This document shows positions 45,269-52,927 of a DNA stretch of 52,927 nt, in pieces. The translations under genes were made by a program, and so were the position numbers. Position 1 is the first letter of the stretch. Every line of letters begins with the position of its first letter. Below the pieces are notes generated by a model. The model saw nothing but the letters and a program-made list of their open reading frames with translations. It was not told where the DNA came from and made no database searches. The DNA lies in the NCBI GenBank assembly GCA_016783885.1, contig JADHVR010000018.1:1-52927 (forward strand), in the 5' to 3' direction. Origin of the DNA: Bacteroidales bacterium. Its GTDB lineage: Bacteria > Bacteroidota > Bacteroidia > Bacteroidales > JAADJA01.

Positions 45269-45357
45269 TTATTTCCGTGTAATTTAAAAGAACGCAAAAA
45301 TAGAGAAAAAAGTTATTTGATATAGTTAAATGTTGTTAAAGGTTTGAAGATAATGGA

Positions 45358-46854
45358 TTAGTCGGCAGTTCTGATAAAAAATCGTTTTTCAAAAATATAA
45401 ACAGTAAATACAAAGACTGCCAATAACACGGTATTTAAGATTAACCTGTAGCTAACAACTTCAGGTTTCAGGAAATTGCTTAATCCAAATAATATTAAAG
45501 CTAATGCAACGTAAAATAAAATTCTTTTAAGATCATAATTAATCGGGAAATGTTTTTTGCCCCAGTAATAAGAAATTAGCATCATGGTAAAATAGCAGGC
45601 AAAATGCCCCCAGGCTGCTCCTTCATAACTGAATTTTGGTACCAGCAACACGTTCATTAAAATAGTAATTAATGACCCGGTCAGGGCGACAAGCGCTCCG
45701 TATTTTGTAATATCGTTTAATTTATACCATACTGACAGGTTGAAAAAAATGCCAAGGAATAAATTAGCCAGAAGAACTATCGGAACAATTTTTAATCCTT
45801 CCCAGTATTCCGGTCCGATAAAATATTTAAAAAGATCAATGTACAAGGTAACTCCCAAAAATATCAGCAAACCAAAAATAGTAAAGTATTTCATTACAGC
45901 GGCATATACGTTTTTCGCATTTTTTTCTCTTGCCTGGGCGAAAAAAAATGGTTCGGCGGCATAACGAAACATCTGAATAAATAAAGTCATCAATACTGCC
46001 AGTTTGTAATTAGCGCCATAAATTCCAAGTTGCCCCATAATGTATTCTTTAGCATCTGTAATTCCTTCGGGAACACTTGCTAAGTATTTAAAAATGATCT
46101 TATCAGAAACTTCGTTGACCATTCCTGCCAATCCGATAATTAATAACGGAAGGGCATAGGTTAACATTTTTTTTAGTAACGAAAAACTGATCTCCAATCT
46201 GAACTTAAATATCAGGGGAAGTAAAAGTATCAACGTAATAATACTTGCTGCAAGATTTGAAATAAACACATAACCAACACCTATTTCAGGATCATATAAT
46301 CGTAAAAGGAATGATTCCGGATTTGATACTGCCAATTTCGGGCATAACCATAAAAAGAACAGGTTCAGACCAATATTAACAGAAACATTTATTAATTTAA
46401 TTACCGAAAACCTGAGCGCTTTTTTTTGTTGCCGAAGATATGCAAAAGGTAAGGCAGAAAAAGCATCCAATGCAACTATCAATGAAAGATAAATAATGTA
46501 ATCCTGATGTCCCTGATATTGCATCAGTTTTGAAATCGGATCCAAAAAAAGAAATATCACAATGATAAAGAGAACAGAAGTCGTTAATAAACTAAAAAGA
46601 GCAGAATTATAGACTTTTTCAGGTTTTTGTTCTTTTTCTGCGTACCTGAAAAAAGAAGTCTCCATTCCGTAAGTCAGAAATACAAGTAAAAATGCTATAT
46701 AGGCATATAATTCTGTAATAACGCCATACTCTCCTTCTAAGAATATCCGGGTATAAAACGGAACAAGTAAATAATTTAACAGGCGCGGAACAATTGTTCC
46801 TAATCCATAAACTGCTGTTTGTCCGGCAAGTTGTTTTAATGGGTTCAATGCCAT
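45358..46854 (-). CDS. Wzx/MurJ-type polysaccharide flippase
   Basis: A 498-aa MOP-superfamily membrane protein with about 14 TM segments, opening MALNPLKQLAGQTAVYGLGTIVPRLLNYLLVPFYTRIF, typical of oligosaccharide flippases. It likely moves undecaprenyl-linked oligosaccharides across the inner membrane for surface polysaccharide or LPS. No glycosyltransferase genes are adjacent, so the glycan cannot be named. First gene of the minus-strand dut/TPR/DUF4292/EnvC block. Confidence 0.88.
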   Translation of the reverse strand: MALNPLKQLAGQTAVYGLGTIVPRLLNYLLVPFYTRIFLEGEYGVITELYAYIAFLLVFLTYGMETSFFRYAEKEQKPEKVYNSALFSLLTTSVLFIIVIFLFLDPISKLMQYQGHQDYIIYLSLIVALDAFSALPFAYLRQQKKALRFSVIKLINVSVNIGLNLFFLWLCPKLAVSNPESFLLRLYDPEIGVGYVFISNLAASIITLILLLPLIFKFRLEISFSLLKKMLTYALPLLIIGLAGMVNEVSDKIIFKYLASVPEGITDAKEYIMGQLGIYGANYKLAVLMTLFIQMFRYAAEPFFFAQAREKNAKNVYAAVMKYFTIFGLLIFLGVTLYIDLFKYFIGPEYWEGLKIVPIVLLANLFLGIFFNLSVWYKLNDITKYGALVALTGSLITILMNVLLVPKFSYEGAAWGHFACYFTMMLISYYWGKKHFPINYDLKRILFYVALALILFGLSNFLKPEVVSYRLILNTVLLAVFVFTVYIFEKRFFIRTAD

Positions 46855-47287
46855 AACACCCTAAGGGTCAAGTTAAAAGTTATATGTTAAAAATGTTTGC
46901 AAAATAAAAAATATTTTAAATATATATTGTTGAAAATCAGCATTGTTTTATAATAAAATCTGTGAATCTGTGGCTTTTTATTCCGGACTCATTATTATGA
47001 ACGAAACGCAAATGTAAATAATTTGTCAGATTAGTTAATTTTTGAATTATTTTTGCAATCTGTAATTAAAACTTTACTGGAAGTTGTTGTAATATAATAA
47101 AACTATATAAATTAGCCTGCCAAATTTATTCTCTACGCTATTAAAATTTGTTTTGGTTCAAATTGATTATTTGAATATCATTATAGCGACGGAAGTATCT
47201 TTTTCTTTTTTGCATAGTTATGCGGGAAAGTGTCAACTTTAAATCTTTAAAAATTAAAAATAGTAAAAAATTTAAAATTTACAAAAA
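46855..47287. other. 433-bp intergenic region between divergent genes
   Basis: AT-rich gap between the flippase (minus) and the C25 protease (plus). It contains a promoter candidate for the protease (47022-47055), the micro-repeat AGTTATATGTTA near 46877 that also occurs near 28081 and 28100, and a small hairpin TGCATA/TATGCG at about 47211-47224. No ORF, tRNA or convincing ncRNA was seen. Confidence 0.6.
47022..47055 (+). promoter_or_regulatory. Promoter of the C25 protease gene
   Basis: TTTG at 47022-47025 and TATTTTTG at 47048-47055, 22 nt apart, match both elements. The start of transcription would be near 47062, leaving an unusually long leader of about 225 nt. Confidence 0.55.
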
Positions 47288-50200
47288 ATGAAAAAAATTC
47301 ACAAAGTATCAATTTTATTGGCTGTTTTATTATTTATCAGCCAGGTGGGTATTACCCAGGTTATCTCTTACCCCGACAGTTGGGGAAAACAAGGCTTTAC
47401 TCTTGAGCAAGAAAGCAAAGGAGGAGTAAGCATTAATTTTTCTATTACCGATTTTTATCTTGAAGATGTTGATATAAAAGGTGAGCAGATGAAAACTGTA
47501 AAAGTTGCAGGTATATTTTTACCAAATAATGAAGGAGCGCCTGATCTTCCCGGTACAGGCAGGTATATTGCAATTCCGCAGGGAGCAAGTGTTTCGGTGA
47601 AAGTTATTGCAATACGAACAGAGACAATGACAAATATTGATATTGCTCCTGCGCCGCGTATTCCTCTTGATACTGATAAAGGTCCCTTGCATTATGAAGA
47701 AGATTCTAAAATCTATTCCAAAAATGCTTTTTATCCTGCTGAAAATGTTAAACTTTCAAAGCAAACTAAAATAAGGGGTGTTGACGTGGTGATGTTGGGA
47801 ATAACACCATTTCAGTACAATCCGGTAACAAGAGAACTTATCGTTTACAGGGATTTACAAATAGAAGTTACCTTTAACGGTGGCAATGGGCACGTTGGCG
47901 AAGACAGACTGAGGAGCCGCTGGTGGGATCCGATTATAAAAGATGCCGTGTTAAACCCGGATGCTTTACCGGAAATTAGTTACAATAAAAAATCTTCTTT
48001 TTCAAAAACACCTGATTACGAATATATAATTATAACTCCTAATGACCCTATATTCATTTCATGGGCAGATTCAATAAAAGCGTTCAGAACATTACAGGGA
48101 ATAAAAACAGGTGTTGTTACAACAACAGAGATTGGCGGCAACACAACAACCGCTATTGAGAATTATGTGAATGATGCTTACAATAACTGGGATATCCCCC
48201 CTGTAGCCGTTCTTCTACTTGGCGATTATGGAACCAGTGGAAATACTATTATATCTCCAATGTGGAACAGCTACTGTGTTTCCGATAATATTTATGCTGA
48301 CGTTGACTCAGATGACCTTCCGGATATTATATTTGCCCGGATGACCGCCCAAAATGCCATTCACCTGGAAACTATGATCACTAAATTTCTTGATAATGAA
48401 AGGACACCGCCGACTAATCCTGATTTCTATGATCATCCTATTACTGCTCTTGGCTGGCAAGACGACAGATGGTTCCAGATATGTTCGGAAGTAGTTGGCG
48501 GATTCTGGAATAATGTTCTTGGCAAACAAACGGTTAGAATTAATGCTTTGGGTTATCCTGCAAGCAATTATAATACAGGCCCCTGGTCAACAAATCCAAA
48601 TACAACTACTATTATGAATTATTTTGGCCCCAGTGGTTTAGGTTATATCCCTAATACACCTCAAGAATTAGGAGGTTTTACAGGAGGTAATGCAACTATG
48701 GTAAATAACGCTGTTAACAGTGGCGCTTTTATATTGCAGCACAGAGATCATGGAGGTATAACCGGATGGGGAGAACCCTATTATCTTAGTTCCGATATTG
48801 ATGGACTTACAAATAGTGATTTGGTTTGGGTTTTTTCGATTAACTGTTTAACCGGAAAATATAATACCAGCGGCGAATGCTTTGCAGAGAAATTCCACAG
48901 ATATACTTACAACGGACAAAATTCAGGTGCTCTTGGTATTACTGCTGCATCTGAGGTATCTTACTCATTTGTTAATGATACTTATGTGTGGGGAATGTAT
49001 GACAATATGTGGCCGGATTTTATGCCTGGTGAAGTAACTGATCCTCCTTCAAGAGGTATTTTACCTGCCTTTGGAAATGCAGCCGGAAAAATTTTCCTGC
49101 AACAGTCTTCATGGCCATATAATCCTCAACATAAAGTTTATACACATCATTTGTTCCATCATCATGGAGATGCATTTAGTACGGTATACTCTGAAATTCC
49201 GCAATATCTTTCAGTTACACATAGTCCTACATTGCTTGCCGGTGCAACATCCTTTACCGTTACTGCCAATGCCGGATCACTTATTGCTTTATCAGTAAAC
49301 GGAGAAATTATTGGTACAGCAAATGGAACAGGAGCACCGGTCGTAATCACGATACCACCTCAAAATGTGGGGGATATTATGATTGTAACGGTAACCAAAC
49401 AGAATTACTACAGATATTCAAGCAATGTAAATGTAATACCGGCAAGTGGACCTCACATTACTTACAATTCTCATGTTATAAATGATGCTGCAGGAAATGG
49501 TAACGGACTGGCTGATTTTGGAGAATTCATTCAATTACATACAACCCTTGAAAATGTTGGAAGTGCAACTGCTTATAATGTGAACGCAACATTGGCCTGT
49601 ATTGATTCCTATGTTACATTAACCGATAATTTTGAAGCTTATGGAACTATTAATACCGGAGCAACAAAAACGATAAACAACGCTTTTGGTTTCTCAATAG
49701 CTGACAATATTCCTGATCAGTATATAATTGATTTCGAGCTTCAGATGACCGGTAATACAGATGATACATGGACTTCTTACTTTAGTATTCTGGTAAATGC
49801 ACCAGTATTAAATATTGGAAATTTAACAATAGATGATTCAGAAATGGGAAATGATGATGGTAAGCTCGATCCGGGCGAAACAGTTGACATTATTATTGGT
49901 ACAACCAATGATGGCCATAGTAATTCACCTTCGGCTACAGGTTATCTATCAAGTACCAGTCCATATATAACTGTAAATTCTTCATCATCCCCATTGGGAA
50001 TAATTAACGTTGGTGCAACTTCATATGCAACATTTAATATCTCTGTTGATGGTGCAACACCTTTAGGGCAATCAGTTGATTTAATTTTTGATGTTATTGC
50101 AGGTTTATATACCAACAATTATACTTTTTATGAGAGTGTTGGTTTAATTATAGAAGACTGGGAAACAGGTGATTTCTCCAAATTCCCCTGGGAGTTTAGT

Positions 50201-52405
50201 GGAGATGCTAATTTCTCCGTAGTTACAGAGAGTCCTTATGAAGGGGCATTTTGTGCAAAATCAGGAGACATTTCCGATAGTCAAACAACCTCTTTATATT
50301 TAACAGCTTATATTTCAAGTCCCGGAACTATATCATTTTACAGGAAAGTCTCTTCCGAAAACAACTATGATTATCTTAGGTTTTATATTGATGGCTCTTT
50401 GCAGGAGCAATGGTCAGGTACGGTAGCATGGGGACAGGTCAGCTATTCTGTTACAGCAGGTGAGCATACTTTCGAATGGATGTACTATAAAGATTATAGT
50501 GTTTCTACTGGTTCTGATTGCGGCTGGGTGGATTATATCATATTCCCGGCAATGGCTCCTCCTCCGGCACCAGCTGAGATAGAAATTTCACCTGCAAACT
50601 TCAACGTTACCCTATCACAAGATAATATGACAGATGAACTAATGCAAATATCCAATTTAGGAGACCTCGGTTTAACGTATAGTACAAGCGTTAATTATAC
50701 AGATAAATCCGGCTGGTTTAATCCGAATTTTAAATTAGGATATACTCAGGAAAACTTTACAACAAGTACAAAAGAAGAAATATGCCCAACGCAACAAGTA
50801 GGTTACTCTTATCCTGAAGCTGTTGGAGATATATTGATGCAATTCGATATTCAAACACCCACAGGAGATAATCAATTATTGGGTTGTGAATTTGACGGAA
50901 CCTATCTCTGGTTTACCGGAGGAGGTAATTCGGGAACAAACATGCTGTATAAATTTGATATTTCAGGGAACTTGCTCAATAGTTATTCTCAGGGAACATC
51001 ATCTTCATGGGGAATGAGAGATATGGCTTTTGACGGTACATATTTGTATGCCGGGGATGAAAACGGATTTTATCAGATTAATCCGGCTACCGGCAGTGTT
51101 ACAACTTTATTCAGTGGAAATTTAGGATTAGGAGCCATTAGGGCATTAGCGTATAACCCAAATACAGGACATTTTTATGCTGCCAACTGGGATACTCAAA
51201 TCATCGAGTTTGATGCAAGTGGCACACAGCATGGAACGTTAACAGCACCCGGGTTATCACAAATGTATGGTTTTGCTTATGATGAAACCAATAATGTACT
51301 TTGGATTCATAACCGGGCAGGAAACCCCGAAACTACATTTTACGAATACAGTCTGAATACACAAGCACTGACCGGAGTGTCGATACAGGTACCCTGGCTG
51401 ACGGGGCTGACAGGGCAGATTAACGGTGGAGCTTTCTTGTCAACCGACCTGATTACGGGAAAAAAAGTTCTTGGCGGAGTCGTTCAGGGCGATCCTGTTG
51501 ACACGTTTTTCGCAATGGAATTGGGTGATTTATCTTCTTATACCTGGCTATCAATAACCAATAACGGTTCAGGTACTGTTCCCGGAAGCCAATCGGTTAA
51601 TGTTACAGTTCATTTCGATGCAACAGGTTTGGACATTGGGATATATACAGGAGAAGTTGTAGTCAATAGTAATGATCCTGATAGTCCCCAGGTAATTGTT
51701 CCATGCACATTAGAGGTAATAGGTGGAATAACAGTTAACCTGACAGCATTTCTCGAAGGACCTTTTGCCGGTTCAGATATGAGCACATTCCTGAATATGT
51801 TAGGATTCATACCATTAACACAACCTTATAATACACCACCATGGAATTACAATGGCACCGAAAGCGTAGCCTCAATTCCCAATAGTGATGTGATAGATTG
51901 GGTTTTGATAGAATTACGCGAAACTCCCGGAGATGCATCATCTGCTACTTCCTCAACAATGATTGACAGGCAGGCGGCATTCGTTTTAAAAGACGGCACA
52001 ATTGTAAAGACAAATGGCAGTTCACCTTTGGTTTTTAATGTTGAAATTACCGAAAATTTATTTGCTGTTGTTTATCACAGAAATCATCTTGGTATATTGT
52101 CAGCCAATCCTTTGCCATTATCAGGCGGAGAATATATATATAATTTCACAACAGGAGAGGGACAGGTTTATGGCGGATTAAACGGGCATAAAGAATTAGA
52201 ACCCGGAATTTGGGGTATGATGGGTGGAGACGGCAATGCTGACGGGGAGATCAACAATTTGGATAAAAACGATATCTGGAATCAACAGAGGGGAAATACA
52301 GGTTATTATTCAGGAGATTTCAATATGAATGGTCAGGTTGAAAATGTTGACAAGAGTGGTACATGGAAACCAAATGCCGGTAATTGCTCACATATTGTAG
52401 AGTAA
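47288..52405 (+). CDS. Gingipain-like C25 cysteine protease, multidomain
   Basis: A 1705-aa exported protease. The signal peptide (to about 23) is followed by a C25 propeptide (about 45-215) and the C25 catalytic domain (about 240-600) with H488 (HRDHGG) and nucleophile C520 (VFSINCLTGK), the order seen in gingipains. An Ig-like domain and CARDB-like repeats follow. Residues about 956-1095 form an adhesin/MAM-like module shared with the protein at 269-4243; about 1180-1410 is propeller-like (FDGTYLWFTGGG, MAFDGTYLYAGDENG). About 1480-1640 is a conserved terminal module (WVLIELRETPGDAS, VVYHRNHLGI), and two dockerin-like calcium loops end the protein (D1648-D1659, D1677-D1688). No canonical T9SS type A tail is present. 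Confidence 0.92.
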   Translation: MKKIHKVSILLAVLLFISQVGITQVISYPDSWGKQGFTLEQESKGGVSINFSITDFYLEDVDIKGEQMKTVKVAGIFLPNNEGAPDLPGTGRYIAIPQGASVSVKVIAIRTETMTNIDIAPAPRIPLDTDKGPLHYEEDSKIYSKNAFYPAENVKLSKQTKIRGVDVVMLGITPFQYNPVTRELIVYRDLQIEVTFNGGNGHVGEDRLRSRWWDPIIKDAVLNPDALPEISYNKKSSFSKTPDYEYIIITPNDPIFISWADSIKAFRTLQGIKTGVVTTTEIGGNTTTAIENYVNDAYNNWDIPPVAVLLLGDYGTSGNTIISPMWNSYCVSDNIYADVDSDDLPDIIFARMTAQNAIHLETMITKFLDNERTPPTNPDFYDHPITALGWQDDRWFQICSEVVGGFWNNVLGKQTVRINALGYPASNYNTGPWSTNPNTTTIMNYFGPSGLGYIPNTPQELGGFTGGNATMVNNAVNSGAFILQHRDHGGITGWGEPYYLSSDIDGLTNSDLVWVFSINCLTGKYNTSGECFAEKFHRYTYNGQNSGALGITAASEVSYSFVNDTYVWGMYDNMWPDFMPGEVTDPPSRGILPAFGNAAGKIFLQQSSWPYNPQHKVYTHHLFHHHGDAFSTVYSEIPQYLSVTHSPTLLAGATSFTVTANAGSLIALSVNGEIIGTANGTGAPVVITIPPQNVGDIMIVTVTKQNYYRYSSNVNVIPASGPHITYNSHVINDAAGNGNGLADFGEFIQLHTTLENVGSATAYNVNATLACIDSYVTLTDNFEAYGTINTGATKTINNAFGFSIADNIPDQYIIDFELQMTGNTDDTWTSYFSILVNAPVLNIGNLTIDDSEMGNDDGKLDPGETVDIIIGTTNDGHSNSPSATGYLSSTSPYITVNSSSSPLGIINVGATSYATFNISVDGATPLGQSVDLIFDVIAGLYTNNYTFYESVGLIIEDWETGDFSKFPWEFSGDANFSVVTESPYEGAFCAKSGDISDSQTTSLYLTAYISSPGTISFYRKVSSENNYDYLRFYIDGSLQEQWSGTVAWGQVSYSVTAGEHTFEWMYYKDYSVSTGSDCGWVDYIIFPAMAPPPAPAEIEISPANFNVTLSQDNMTDELMQISNLGDLGLTYSTSVNYTDKSGWFNPNFKLGYTQENFTTSTKEEICPTQQVGYSYPEAVGDILMQFDIQTPTGDNQLLGCEFDGTYLWFTGGGNSGTNMLYKFDISGNLLNSYSQGTSSSWGMRDMAFDGTYLYAGDENGFYQINPATGSVTTLFSGNLGLGAIRALAYNPNTGHFYAANWDTQIIEFDASGTQHGTLTAPGLSQMYGFAYDETNNVLWIHNRAGNPETTFYEYSLNTQALTGVSIQVPWLTGLTGQINGGAFLSTDLITGKKVLGGVVQGDPVDTFFAMELGDLSSYTWLSITNNGSGTVPGSQSVNVTVHFDATGLDIGIYTGEVVVNSNDPDSPQVIVPCTLEVIGGITVNLTAFLEGPFAGSDMSTFLNMLGFIPLTQPYNTPPWNYNGTESVASIPNSDVIDWVLIELRETPGDASSATSSTMIDRQAAFVLKDGTIVKTNGSSPLVFNVEITENLFAVVYHRNHLGILSANPLPLSGGEYIYNFTTGEGQVYGGLNGHKELEPGIWGMMGGDGNADGEINNLDKNDIWNQQRGNTGYYSGDFNMNGQVENVDKSGTWKPNAGNCSHIVE

Positions 52406-52446
52406 GAATGATAATTTCAGGTTGATTGATTTAGTGTTTTATTTGC

Positions 52447-52477
52447 GAAAAGCCGGCCTTTTTAAGGCTGGCTTTTC
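52447..52477 (+). terminator. Intrinsic terminator after the C25 protease
   Basis: GAAAAGCCGGCC (52447-52458) pairs with GGCTGGCTTTTC (52466-52477), 12 bp with one G-T wobble, about 40 bp after the stop. The T-rich right arm and following TT suit termination. Confidence 0.75.
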
Positions 52478-52536
52478 TTACTATTAATTGTTTTAACTTA
52501 AAAAAAATGTATTAAAATAATTCTAATCTGTTTACT

Positions 52537-52927
52537 ATGAAAACCATAATATCTTCTTTAACAGGTTTCTTCCTGGTTTTCGCATTTTTCTTTTCGTATG
52601 CCGACGGCTGGCGTCCTGAAGAGATGCAGGTCAAAATCCAGGTAAACAATCCCGAACAAGCACAACAGCTTTATGCACTAAAGCTCAACACTGATTTCTA
52701 TGGCCCGGCTTATGACCACATTATAGCTTATGTAATCCCAAAAGAGCTTGAGAAAATCCAGGATTTAGGTATAGAGTATGAAATTCAGATTGAGGATTTG
52801 AATAAATACAATCAAAACTTCTGGCTCACAGAAGAAGCCTACCATACCTACCAGCAGATCATCGACCTTGCAGACAGCCTGGAAACCAACTTCCCGGATA
52901 TTTGTAAAAAATACCTTTTCGGTTATT
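52537..52927 (+). CDS. M14 zinc carboxypeptidase, N-terminal part
   Basis: A 130-residue start truncated by the window edge. It has a signal peptide (MKTIISSLTGFFLVFAFFF) and a short propeptide-like region (VKIQVNNPEQAQQLYALKL, YVIPKELEKIQDLGIEYEI). AYHTYQQIIDLADSLETNFPDI then begins the usual M14 carboxypeptidase domain in Bacteroidota secreted proteins. The zinc site lies beyond the edge, so identity rests on this opening and the neighbouring secreted protease. Confidence 0.75.
   Translation, partial: MKTIISSLTGFFLVFAFFFSYADGWRPEEMQVKIQVNNPEQAQQLYALKLNTDFYGPAYDHIIAYVIPKELEKIQDLGIEYEIQIEDLNKYNQNFWLTEEAYHTYQQIIDLADSLETNFPDICKKYLFGY

Overview
The window looks like ordinary chromosome from an AT-rich member of the Bacteroidota, probably Bacteroidales-like. 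The evidence is a type IX secretion (T9SS) C-terminal sorting domain, a gingipain-type C25 peptidase, a PorE-like OmpA protein, SusC-type TonB receptor architecture, lineage-typical families (DUF4292, DUF4837, DUF5723, LytTR/LytS pairs, EnvC-like M23) and promoters of the TAnnTTTG (-7) type upstream of several genes. No rRNA, tRNA, CRISPR array or prophage was seen.

Layout. 1-4.3 kb: end of an unknown gene and a large secreted papain-like T9SS protein. 4.4-14.5 kb: housekeeping genes topA, a degenerate ureohydrolase, ruvC, a flippase-like membrane protein plus GT2 glycosyltransferase, tatA, a LysM lytic transglycosylase and a DUF4837 lipoprotein. 14.5-22.4 kb: a TetR-controlled tripartite ABC efflux operon (TetR, TolC, HlyD lipoprotein, two ATPases, two ABC-2 permeases) of YbhGFSR type. 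Its two ATPase genes are separated by a REP-associated tyrosine transposase (RAYT) and its palindromic repeats. 22.4-30.2 kb: a CbpA-like co-chaperone with a small partner, a DUF5723 barrel, an MltF-like lytic transglycosylase, a TPR protein and a PorE-like protein.

30.25-32.76 kb: a compact accessory cassette holding a 68-aa protein and an AlbA_2-HATPase-KTSC protein. It is flanked by 28-bp perfect direct repeats, one of which is the 3' end of the adjacent LytTR gene. This is the best candidate in the window for an undescribed mobile or defence-like unit. 32.7-37.5 kb: a minus-strand LytTR/LytS two-component pair with a TPR protein and a TonB-dependent receptor. 37.8-46.9 kb: an M16 peptidase, then a minus-strand envelope block (Wzx-like flippase, dUTPase, TPR lipoprotein, DUF4292 lipoprotein, EnvC-like factor). 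47.3 kb to the end: a 1705-aa gingipain-like protease and the start of an M14 carboxypeptidase.

The main theme is envelope biology: secretion and surface proteases, peptidoglycan turnover, TonB uptake with LytTR signalling, and efflux. Superimposed on it are several small-repeat phenomena: REP/RAYT sites, in-frame palindromic inserts, a repeat-built signal peptide and intergenic hairpins. All functional assignments come from reading motifs and domain order by eye; no database search was run.
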